A DNA stretch of 5,705 bases from Rubritepida sp. (GCA_022843345.1 JALHNW010000135.1:1-5705), one strand, 5' to 3'; numbered from the stretch's first letter, positions 1-4,643 are shown. Numbers and translations are program-made. Notes: generated by a model not told the origin, from the letters alone.

Positions 1-253
1 CGACCGTGGCGCCCCGCGCCGCGGCGGCTTCGACGAGGGCACGGGCCCCGTCTACCCGCTCGAGGGCACGGTGAAGTGGTTCGACACGGTCCGCGGCTTC
101 GGCTTCGTGACGCCGAGCGATGGCGGGCAGGACGTGTTCCTGCACTCCTCCGTGCTCAACCGCGCCGGCCGCACCGACCTGCAGCAGGGCGAGAAGGTGC
201 AGCTCGACGTGCGTGACGGCCAGCGCGGCCGCCAGGCCGTCGGCATGAAGTAA
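1..253 (+). CDS. Cold-shock-domain protein, C-terminal part (5' end outside window)
   Basis: The reading frame is open from base 2 to the TAA at 251-253, so the gene enters from upstream. The visible part begins with a short Arg/Gly-rich stretch (DRGAPRRGGFDEG...) and continues into a complete cold-shock domain starting at GTVKWFD. Family landmarks are the KWF aromatic patch, the RNP1 motif RGFGFV and the RNP2 motif VFLHSS, followed by GEKVQLDV and a C-terminal GRQAVGMK. The family is a five-stranded OB fold that binds single-stranded RNA or DNA and acts as an RNA chaperone in the cytoplasm. A GTG at 71 lies inside the domain (the V of GTVKWFD) and is unlikely to be the start, because the frame remains open and domain-like upstream. 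A classic CspA is about 70 residues with nothing before the domain, so this is probably a longer protein with an N-terminal extension or a second cold-shock domain. The domain call is secure; the full architecture cannot be seen. Confidence 0.9.
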   Translation, partial: DRGAPRRGGFDEGTGPVYPLEGTVKWFDTVRGFGFVTPSDGGQDVFLHSSVLNRAGRTDLQQGEKVQLDVRDGQRGRQAVGMK

Positions 254-280
254 GCCGCGCCCATCGCGCGACGTGACGCA

Positions 281-306
281 GCGGCCTCGGGGAAACCCGG
301 GGCCGT
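281..306 (+). terminator. Hairpin with GAAA tetraloop after the cold-shock gene
   Basis: Bases 282-291 pair with 296-305 to give a roughly 10-bp GC-rich stem with one G-T wobble, closing on a GAAA (GNRA-type) loop at 292-295. A further G-T pair at 281/306 is possible. The stem begins about 28 bp after the cold-shock stop codon. The following bases (GTTCGCATTTC) hold only a weak T run, so this is an imperfect intrinsic terminator or a 3'-end-protecting hairpin. Confidence 0.6.
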
Positions 307-332
307 TCGCATTTCATAAACCCATCGCCGCC

Positions 333-344
333 TATCCTTCGCCC
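333..344 (+). promoter_or_regulatory. Possible -10 box of a leaderless promoter before the small secreted protein
   Basis: TATCCT at 333-338 lies six bases before the ATG at 345, and no Shine-Dalgarno sequence is visible. A transcript from this -10 would begin close to the start codon. No convincing -35 is seen at 16-18 bp, so the call is weak. Confidence 0.3.
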
Positions 345-626
345 ATGGGCTGGCTCCCCCTCCTGCTGCTCCTCGCATGGCCTGCCGCCGCGCAGGTGCC
401 GCTCTGCATCCCGGAGCGCGAGGGCATGCTCGCCTGCTTCGAGGACCGGCTGTGCCGCTGTCGCTTCGACTCCGGCGGCCAGCTTTCCGGCCGCCCCGCC
501 GGCCATCGCTGGGATTGCGGCCCCCTGCGCCCCGATTGCCGCTCGCCCGAGCCGCAGCGCCAGCCGCCGCCATGGCTGCCGCCGCCACAGCTCCTGCTCG
601 ACGCCCGCCCGCCGCCCGCCCGGTGA
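345..626 (+). CDS. Small secreted cysteine-rich protein of unknown function
   Basis: This is a 93-residue protein. I place the start at the ATG at 345 rather than further upstream because translation from there gives a textbook signal peptide: MGW, then a leucine-rich core and AWPAAAQ, with cleavage likely near residue 16. The upstream part of the frame overlaps the hairpin at 281-306. The predicted mature protein is about 77 residues with six cysteines at 21, 31, 37, 39, 58 and 65, arranged C-x9-C-x5-C-x-C-x18-C-x6-C. That pattern suits disulfides or metal binding outside the cytoplasm. The last third is Pro-rich and low in complexity (PPPWLPPPQ, ARPPPAR), likely an unstructured tail. I recognise the general look (LACFEDRLCRCRF) as that of hypothetical proteins in Acetobacteraceae but know no function. 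The even cysteine count, signal peptide and position between two real genes support it as real. Confidence 0.65.
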   Translation: MGWLPLLLLLAWPAAAQVPLCIPEREGMLACFEDRLCRCRFDSGGQLSGRPAGHRWDCGPLRPDCRSPEPQRQPPPWLPPPQLLLDARPPPAR

Positions 627-629
627 TGC

Positions 630-659
630 TTGCGCGCCCGCCCCGTCCCGCCCGATGCT
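630..659 (+). promoter_or_regulatory. Candidate promoter of the Bug receptor gene
   Basis: TTGCGC at 630-635 (-35-like) is followed by an 18-bp spacer and GATGCT at 654-659 (weak -10), ending seven bases before the ATG at 667. It starts four bases after the previous stop codon. The same TTGCGS-N18 geometry recurs before gntR and before the DUF1080 gene. Identified by eye only. Confidence 0.3.
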
Positions 660-666
660 GCGCCCC

Positions 667-1644
667 ATGATCGCACGCCGCACCGCCCTGCTCCTGCCCC
701 TCGCAGCACCTGCCCTGGCGCAGGAAGCGCCGTGGCCCAGCCGCCCGATCACCCTGGTCGGCGGCTTCCCCAACGGCTCGGGGGTGGACATCTACCAGCG
801 CCGCCTAGCCGAGCCGCTGTCGCGCGCGCTCGGCCAGCCCATCGTGGTGGACAACCGCACCGGGGCAGGGGGCAACATCGGCTCCGACCTCGTGGCGAAG
901 GCGCGGCCGGATGGCTACACCTTCTATTTCGGCACCGCCGGCACCCACGCCATCAACGCCAGCCTGTATCGCAGCCTGCCCTTCGACGTGGTGCGCGACT
1001 TCACGCCCATCGCCCACCTGGGCGACGTGCCGAACCTGCTGACCGTGAGCGCCGACAAGCGGCCCCAGCTTTCCGACTGCGCGGCGCTGCTGGCCGCCGC
1101 CCGCGCCAACCCGGGGCGGCTGAACTTCGCCTCCACCGGCAACGGCGCCTCCACCCACCTCGCCGGCGCGCAATTCGTCAACGCCGCCGGCATCGAGGCG
1201 ACGCACATCCCCTATCGCGGCCAGCCGGGCGCGCAGACGGCGCTGCTGGCCGGCGACGTGGACTTCTTCTTCAACCAGACCGGCCCTGCCATCGCCGCCA
1301 TGCGCCAGGGCCTGGTCCGCGCGCTCGCCGTCACCACCGCCGCGCGCCTGCCCGTGCTGCCCGATGTGCCGACGGTGGCGGAGGCCTGCAACCTGCCCGG
1401 CTTCGTGTCCACCACCTGGTACGGGCTGTTCGGCCCGGCCGGCCTGCCCGCGCCGGTCGTGGCGCGCATCAGCGCCGAGGTGAACGCCCTCATGGCCGAC
1501 GCTGGCTTCCGCCGCTGGCTGACGGAGGACCAGGGCATCACGCCCCCGCCCGTGGACACGCCCCAGGGCTTCGCCGAGATCCAGCGCCGCGACATCGCCC
1601 GCTGGGCGGAGGTGGTCCGCCGGTCCGGCGCCACGGTGGACTGA
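667..1644 (+). CDS. Bug/TctC-family tripartite tricarboxylate transporter substrate-binding protein
   Basis: This is an exported solute-binding protein, 325 residues from the ATG at 667, which is typical for the family. An in-frame ATG at 655 would add only four residues (MLRP). I prefer 667 because it begins directly with the signal peptide MIARRTALLLPL...APALAQ, cleaved near residue 19. Family landmarks in order are WPSRPITLV (23-31), VVDNRTGAGGN (60-70), LVAKARPDGYT (75-85), LPFDVVRDFTPI (104-115), the ligand-loop region NFASTGNGASTHLAGAQF (153-170), HIPYRG (180-185), LLAGDVD (193-199) and LPDVPTVAEA (231-240). Members bind carboxylates, amino acids or other small organic solutes in the periplasm; the ligand cannot be read from sequence. 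No membrane partners (tctA/tctB) are nearby, so this is an orphan receptor, as is common in organisms with expanded Bug families. The GntR regulator starts 42 bp downstream on the same strand and may be co-transcribed. The family call is very secure. Confidence 0.96.
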   Translation: MIARRTALLLPLAAPALAQEAPWPSRPITLVGGFPNGSGVDIYQRRLAEPLSRALGQPIVVDNRTGAGGNIGSDLVAKARPDGYTFYFGTAGTHAINASLYRSLPFDVVRDFTPIAHLGDVPNLLTVSADKRPQLSDCAALLAAARANPGRLNFASTGNGASTHLAGAQFVNAAGIEATHIPYRGQPGAQTALLAGDVDFFFNQTGPAIAAMRQGLVRALAVTTAARLPVLPDVPTVAEACNLPGFVSTTWYGLFGPAGLPAPVVARISAEVNALMADAGFRRWLTEDQGITPPPVDTPQGFAEIQRRDIARWAEVVRRSGATVD

Positions 1645-1650
1645 TTCCCG

Positions 1651-1681
1651 CTTGCGGCGGCCGGGGCGGCAAGGGTACAGT
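1651..1681 (+). promoter_or_regulatory. Candidate gntR promoter overlapped by an inverted repeat
   Basis: TTGCGG at 1652-1657, an 18-bp spacer and TACAGT at 1676-1681 form a plausible sigma-70-type promoter whose transcript would start at or near the ATG at 1687. An inverted repeat, CTTGC (1651-1655) and GCAAG (1669-1673) with 13 bases between, covers the -35 and spacer. That placement suits an operator for the adjacent GntR protein. The repeat does not match the usual short TNGT-ACNA-type GntR/FadR operator, so the regulator link is inference. Confidence 0.35.
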
Positions 1682-1686
1682 CTGAC

Positions 1687-2394
1687 ATGTCATTGCGTGG
1701 TCAGCCTCCCATGTCGCAAGCCATCCCCTTCGAGCCGCCGCCCTCGCTCACCGAGCGCGCCGCCGCGATGCTGCGCGGCGACATCCTGTCCACCCGCCTC
1801 GCCCCTGGCGAGGTGATCTCGGAAGCCATGGCGGCCGAGCGGCTGGAGTTGGGCAAGGCGCCCATCCGCGCCGCCCTGGCGCGCCTGGGGGAGGAGGGGC
1901 TGGTCACCTCCGTCCCGCGCCGCGGCTGGGTGGTGTCGCTGGTCACCATCCGCGACATCCACGAGGTGTTCGACCTGCGCCTGATGCTGGAGCCCGAGGC
2001 CGCGCGCCGCGCCGCCGGGCGGGTGGACGCCGCCATGCTCCAGCGCCTCGATGCCATCTGCGCCGCCGGCTACGAATGCGGGGACGCGGCCAGCACCATG
2101 CGCTTCCTGCAGGCCAACAAGGCCTTCCACGTCGCCGTGGCCGACCTGTCGGGCAATGCCCGCCTGGCCCGGCAGCTGGACCGCCTGCTGGACGAGAGCA
2201 CGCGCATGCTGGTCCTGGGCCTGTCGCGGCGCGACCGCACGGGCGAGATGGCGCACGAGCACCACGCGCTGGTGGAGGCGCTGGCGCTCGGCCGCGGCGC
2301 CGAGGCCGCGCGCCTGATGCACGAGCAGGTGGCCGAGAGCCGCGCCATGGTGGTGGCGGCGCTGACCGCCCCCGATGCGGGGATCGCGATATGA
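1687..2394 (+). CDS. GntR-family transcriptional regulator with FCD effector domain (FadR/VanR type)
   Basis: This is a 235-residue DNA-binding regulator. An N-terminal winged helix-turn-helix spans about residues 20-86 (LTERAAAMLRGDIL, LAPGEVISE, APIRAALARLGEEGLV, PRRGWVVS). An all-helical FCD ligand domain follows at about 90-225. FCD metal-site positions can be traced: N144 and H148 in NKAFH, H192 in the EHHALVEAL helix, and H212 in LMHEQV. The first ligand is often Asp in relatives and is Asn here. FCD regulators usually repress neighbouring catabolic genes and release DNA on binding a small organic acid. ATG 1687 is favoured because a -10-like TACAGT sits just before it; ATG 1711 (MSQAIPF) is equally compatible with the domain. 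The stop overlaps the dioxygenase start (ATGA), so that gene is a likely target and the two are translationally coupled. Confidence 0.95.
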   Translation: MSLRGQPPMSQAIPFEPPPSLTERAAAMLRGDILSTRLAPGEVISEAMAAERLELGKAPIRAALARLGEEGLVTSVPRRGWVVSLVTIRDIHEVFDLRLMLEPEAARRAAGRVDAAMLQRLDAICAAGYECGDAASTMRFLQANKAFHVAVADLSGNARLARQLDRLLDESTRMLVLGLSRRDRTGEMAHEHHALVEALALGRGAEAARLMHEQVAESRAMVVAALTAPDAGIAI

Positions 2395-2891
2395 ACGTCA
2401 TCCGCCCGGGCCTCGCGCTCGACGCCATGCTGGGGGGCATCGCCGCCGCCGTCCGCGCGCCGCTGGACGGCCGCCCAGCCGCGGTGGCCGACGCCATCGC
2501 TCCCTTCCTGCGCGACCCCACGCTGCTGGACGGGCGTGACTGCCCTTCCAGCCCCGACCGCTACGCCCGCCACCTGCTGGGCGCGGGCGAGGGCTACGCG
2601 GTGGTCGCCCTGGTGTGGCGGCCGATGCAGATGTCGCCCGTGCACGCCCACCGCACCTGGTGCGCCTTCGGCGTGCATCGCGGCATCCTGACCGAGCATC
2701 ACCACGACGCCGCGACCCTGCGCCCGCAGGCCGCCTTCCTGCGCTGCGAGGGCGACACCTGCCACGGCGCGGCCGACCCGTCGCTGATCCACCGCCTGGG
2801 CAATTGCGGCGCGGAGGCCGCCATCTCCATCCACGCCTACGGCGCGGCCTTCGAGCGCTTCGGCGACGGGGTGAACCTCGTCCTGGCCTGA
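2391..2891 (+). CDS. Cysteine dioxygenase-family thiol dioxygenase (cupin)
   Basis: This is a 166-residue cytosolic protein. Its start ATG (2391) shares four bases with the gntR stop, indicating translational coupling. It aligns by eye with the mononuclear iron thiol dioxygenases, which add O2 to a thiol to give a sulfinate (cysteine to cysteine sulfinate, or 3-mercaptopropionate to its sulfinate). Iron ligands are H85 and H87 in SPVHAH and H134 in LIHRLGN. The Ser-His-Tyr triad is S146, H148 and Y150 in SIHAYG. Y58 and R60 in RYARHLL match the carboxylate-binding Tyr/Arg of cysteine dioxygenase, where mercaptopropionate dioxygenases carry Gln. C91 sits at the position that forms the Cys-Tyr crosslink in mammalian enzymes and is usually Gly in bacterial ones. 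The middle Asp of the usual HDH motif is Ala. The surrounding TWCAFGVHRG is nearer to the mercaptopropionate type, so the substrate is open. Catalytic residues are intact, so activity is likely. Confidence 0.85.
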   Translation: MNVIRPGLALDAMLGGIAAAVRAPLDGRPAAVADAIAPFLRDPTLLDGRDCPSSPDRYARHLLGAGEGYAVVALVWRPMQMSPVHAHRTWCAFGVHRGILTEHHHDAATLRPQAAFLRCEGDTCHGAADPSLIHRLGNCGAEAAISIHAYGAAFERFGDGVNLVLA

Positions 2892-2934
2892 AACCGCGGG
2901 CGCCGGCGCACCGTTCCATTTCCGCAAGCAATGC

Positions 2935-2939
2935 GGAGA
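2935..2939 (+). promoter_or_regulatory. Ribosome-binding site that fixes the start of the 77-residue membrane protein
   Basis: GGAGA at 2935-2939 lies six bases before the ATG at 2946. An alternative in-frame ATG at 2931 lies upstream of this site and has no Shine-Dalgarno of its own, so 2946 is the better start. Confidence 0.7.
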
Positions 2940-2945
2940 CGCGCC

Positions 2946-3179
2946 ATGTGGAAACTCGCCCTCCTCGCCTACATGCCGATCTCGGCCGTGCTGTTCGGCT
3001 TCCTGGGCATGATCCTGTCCGTGGCCATGCCGCGCTACATGCCGTTCGAGGATGCGGCCTGGGGCTATTACGGCGCCGCCGCGCTCAGCTTCATCGGCGC
3101 CGTGCCGATCGCCTGGCTGGTGGCGCGCCGGATGCTGTGGCGGCGCGAGCGGCGGATGCTGGACGCGCAAGCCGGCTGA
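2946..3179 (+). CDS. Small two-helix inner-membrane protein of unknown function
   Basis: This is a 77-residue protein starting at ATG 2946, chosen because GGAGA lies six bases upstream. Two hydrophobic segments are clear: residues about 3-28 (KLALLAYMPISAVLFGFLGM...) and about 44-64 (GYYGAAALSFIGAVPIAWLV). A short loop carrying PRYMPFEDAAW connects them. The C-terminus is strongly basic (ARRMLWRRERRM), so by the positive-inside rule both ends are probably cytoplasmic. I do not recognise a named family. It lies 54 bp after the dioxygenase and 48 bp before the EamA transporter, all on the same strand, so co-transcription is possible. Codon use matches its neighbours, and the clean ribosome-binding site argues that it is real. 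Confidence 0.7.
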   Translation: MWKLALLAYMPISAVLFGFLGMILSVAMPRYMPFEDAAWGYYGAAALSFIGAVPIAWLVARRMLWRRERRMLDAQAG

Positions 3180-3186
3180 CCGTCGC

Positions 3187-3203
3187 GGCGGGGTGCCCCC
3201 GCC
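3187..3203 (+). other. GC hairpin between the small membrane protein and the EamA gene
   Basis: GGCGGGG (3187-3193) and CCCCGCC (3197-3203) pair perfectly around a three-base loop, starting seven bases after the stop codon. There is no T-tract, so if it stops transcription at all it does so weakly. In DNA this rich in GC it may be chance. Confidence 0.25.
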
Positions 3204-3216
3204 CGCCGCCCTGCGC

Positions 3217-3227
3217 TATGACGAGGC
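3217..3227 (+). promoter_or_regulatory. Possible -10 box and purine patch before the EamA gene
   Basis: TATGAC at 3217-3222 sits five bases before the ATG at 3228, resembling the leaderless arrangement seen elsewhere in this window. GAGG at 3223-3226 is too close to the ATG to be a well-spaced Shine-Dalgarno. No clear -35 is visible. Confidence 0.25.
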
Positions 3228-4118
3228 ATGTTCTCCCCGCCCCGGCTGCTGCTTGGTCTCCTGCTGGGCGGGCTCGCCTCGGCCATCTGGGGCGGGCACG
3301 CGGTCGTCGCGCGGCTCGCCCTGCACGGCCAGGGCATCACCGTGCTGGACATGCTGTTCAGCCGCTACGCCCCGGCCGCCCTGATCCTCGGCCCGCTGGC
3401 CTGGCGCGAGCGGCACGCGATCGCCGCCCTGGGCCTGCGCCGCATCCTGCTGCTGACGCTGGTGGGCGGCTGCTTCAACATGGCGCTCTTCGTCTCGGCG
3501 CTGGGCTGGGCGCCGGCCAGCCACGGCGGCACCATCGCGCCGATGACCGGGCCGGTGGTGGGTGCCATCGCCGCCTGGTGGCTGCTGAAGGAGCGTCCGA
3601 CGGCAGGCCGCATCGCCGCCCTGCTGGCCATGGTCGCCGGCGTGCTGGTGATCGGCTGGGACGGGCTGGGCGGCCATCCCGGCGCCTGGCGGGGCGACCT
3701 GCTGCTGGTGGGCGCGGGCGGCACCTGGGGCGTCTTCACCGTGCTGCTGCGGCGCTGGCAGGTCGGCGCCATCGTGGCCAGCGCGGCGGTGACGCTGTCC
3801 TCGCTCGCCTTCGTGCTGCCGCCCTTCCTGGTGTTCCGCGCCGGGGAGTTCTTCGCGCTGGACTGGCGGCTGTGGTCCTGGATGCTGCTGGCGCAGGGCG
3901 TGGCGCTGGGCTCGGCCTCCATGCTGCTCTTCGCGCGCTCCGTGGAGATGCTGGGGGCGACGCGCGCGGCCACGCTGTCCGTGCTGGTGCCGGTGACGGG
4001 CCTCACCGCCTCCTGGCTCGTGCTGGGCGAGCCGATCGGCCCGGTGAAGATGGCCGGCGCCGCGCTCGCCGTGGGCGCGATGCTGGTGGCCGTGCTGTTC
4101 ACCGGGCGGCGAGGGTGA
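3228..4118 (+). CDS. EamA/DMT-family membrane transporter
   Basis: This is a 296-residue, very hydrophobic protein with the duplicated EamA layout of about ten transmembrane helices. The first repeat spans about residues 8-143: it opens with ASAIWGGHAVVARLAL and closes with PVVGAIAAWWLLKERPT and VAGVLVIGWDG. The second spans about 155-291, with GGTWGVFTVLLRRW, then SVLVPVTGLTASWLVLGEPI and AGAALAVGAMLVAVL. The paired ends, a Pro-containing helix followed by a short K/GE-P turn and a last helix, are diagnostic of the drug/metabolite transporter superfamily. Members mostly export or exchange small metabolites such as amino acids across the inner membrane; substrate cannot be inferred here. It is the last plus-strand gene before the converging thioesterase, and its final 20 bases overlap that gene's 3' end. 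No terminator separates the two. Confidence 0.93.
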   Translation: MFSPPRLLLGLLLGGLASAIWGGHAVVARLALHGQGITVLDMLFSRYAPAALILGPLAWRERHAIAALGLRRILLLTLVGGCFNMALFVSALGWAPASHGGTIAPMTGPVVGAIAAWWLLKERPTAGRIAALLAMVAGVLVIGWDGLGGHPGAWRGDLLLVGAGGTWGVFTVLLRRWQVGAIVASAAVTLSSLAFVLPPFLVFRAGEFFALDWRLWSWMLLAQGVALGSASMLLFARSVEMLGATRAATLSVLVPVTGLTASWLVLGEPIGPVKMAGAALAVGAMLVAVLFTGRRG

Positions 4119-4512
4119 CCCACCCCGTGGTGACGTGCACGCAGGGCTTGCCCGGCTCGTCCGCGCGCGTGATGACCACCTCGCCGAACAGCGAGCGCCC
4201 CGTGCCCTTGATCAGCCGCGCCTCGGCGATGATCGGCCCCGGGCCGCAGGGCCGCAGGAAGGCAACGTTCATGCTGGCGGTCAGGCTCTCGTCGCGCCCT
4301 TCGCTGAGCGACAGCAGCGCCGCCCACATCGCCACGTCGGCCAGGCCCATGATGGCCGGGCCGCTCACCGTGTTGCCGGGGCGCAGCAGCCGTTCGGCGA
4401 AGGGCAGCTCCAGCCGCGCCGCGCCGTCCCGGGCGTGCAGCACGCGCACGCCCCACTCCCCGGCCAGCGGCACGCCGCGGTGGATGATGCGCTCGCACTC
4501 CGCTGGCGTCAC
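4099..4512 (-). CDS. PaaI-type hotdog-fold thioesterase
   Basis: This is a 137-residue single hotdog domain, the usual size for PaaI/YbgC-type acyl-CoA thioesterases, which hydrolyse acyl-CoA to free acid and CoA. The start is a GTG at 4512-4510 with GGGAGGG (4525-4519) six bases upstream. The central helix region reads RPGNTVSGPAIMGLADVAMWAALLS (residues 44-68). Here NTVSGP replaces the HGG turn of classic PaaI, while the helix aspartate D59 is kept. The second half (LTASMNVAFLRPCGPGPIIAEARL, then GRSLFGEVVITR and HVTTGWVTL) matches the antiparallel strands of the fold. This NTVSGP subgroup is common in alphaproteobacteria and its substrate is generally unassigned. The gene is oriented against all its neighbours, shares a divergent promoter region with the DUF1080 gene, and overlaps the EamA 3' end by 20 bp. 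Confidence 0.9.
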   Translation of the reverse strand: MTPAECERIIHRGVPLAGEWGVRVLHARDGAARLELPFAERLLRPGNTVSGPAIMGLADVAMWAALLSLSEGRDESLTASMNVAFLRPCGPGPIIAEARLIKGTGRSLFGEVVITRADEPGKPCVHVTTGWVTLAAR

Positions 4513-4518
4513 GCGCCG

Positions 4519-4525
4519 CCCTCCC
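4519..4525 (-). promoter_or_regulatory. Ribosome-binding site of the thioesterase gene
   Basis: On the minus strand GGGAGGG lies six bases before the GTG at 4512. This supports a non-ATG start, for which no nearby in-frame ATG competes. Confidence 0.7.
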
Positions 4526-4539
4526 AGGTTACGCCGCGC

Positions 4540-4568
4540 AGGATAGCGGCCCCGGCCGCGTGCGCCAG
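4540..4568 (-). promoter_or_regulatory. Candidate thioesterase promoter (minus strand)
   Basis: Read on the minus strand, CTGGCG (4568-4563), a 17-bp spacer and TATCCT (4545-4540) form a plausible promoter. Transcription would begin about 20 bases before the GTG start. The -35-like box is only two bases from the plus-strand TTGCGC at 4571, so the promoters are nearly back-to-back. Confidence 0.35.
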
Positions 4569-4570
4569 CG

Positions 4571-4600
4571 TTGCGCCCGGCGCCGCGGCCGGCCTACCGT
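4571..4600 (+). promoter_or_regulatory. Candidate promoter of the DUF1080 gene
   Basis: TTGCGC at 4571-4576, an 18-bp spacer and TACCGT at 4595-4600 predict a start near 4607 and a leader of about 37 bases that contains the ribosome-binding site. The spacer is a run of overlapping GC palindromes (CCGGCGCCGCGGCCGGCC), which could bind a dimeric regulator or be compositional. Confidence 0.4.
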
Positions 4601-4627
4601 CATCCCCGGCGCGCAACGACCGTGCCG

Positions 4628-4635
4628 AGGGAGGA
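4628..4635 (+). promoter_or_regulatory. Ribosome-binding site of the DUF1080 gene
   Basis: AGGGAGGA lies eight bases before the ATG at 4644. It is the strongest Shine-Dalgarno sequence in the window and rules out the longer in-frame extension upstream. Confidence 0.8.
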
Positions 4636-4643
4636 CCACCGCC

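Noticed and set aside
474..495. Perfect 7-bp inverted repeat GGCGGCC/GGCCGCC with an 8-base loop
   Set aside because: It lies inside the coding region of the small secreted protein and is made only of G and C, so it is expected by chance at this composition.
2070..3170. A 366-codon minus-strand open frame
   Set aside because: It is antisense to gntR, the dioxygenase and the small membrane protein, has no domain-like content, and is His/Gly/Ala/Arg-rich. All of the sense genes have clear families or ribosome-binding sites.
3365..4498. A 377-codon minus-strand open frame overlapping the thioesterase and EamA genes
   Set aside because: It is in a different frame from the recognisable hotdog protein and antisense to the EamA coding region. 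It has no recognisable motifs.
2615..4546. A 643-codon plus-strand open frame spanning four genes
   Set aside because: It runs out of frame through the dioxygenase, small membrane protein and EamA genes and antisense to the thioesterase. Its product is low-complexity Ala/Arg/Gly/Pro, typical of shadow frames in GC-rich DNA.
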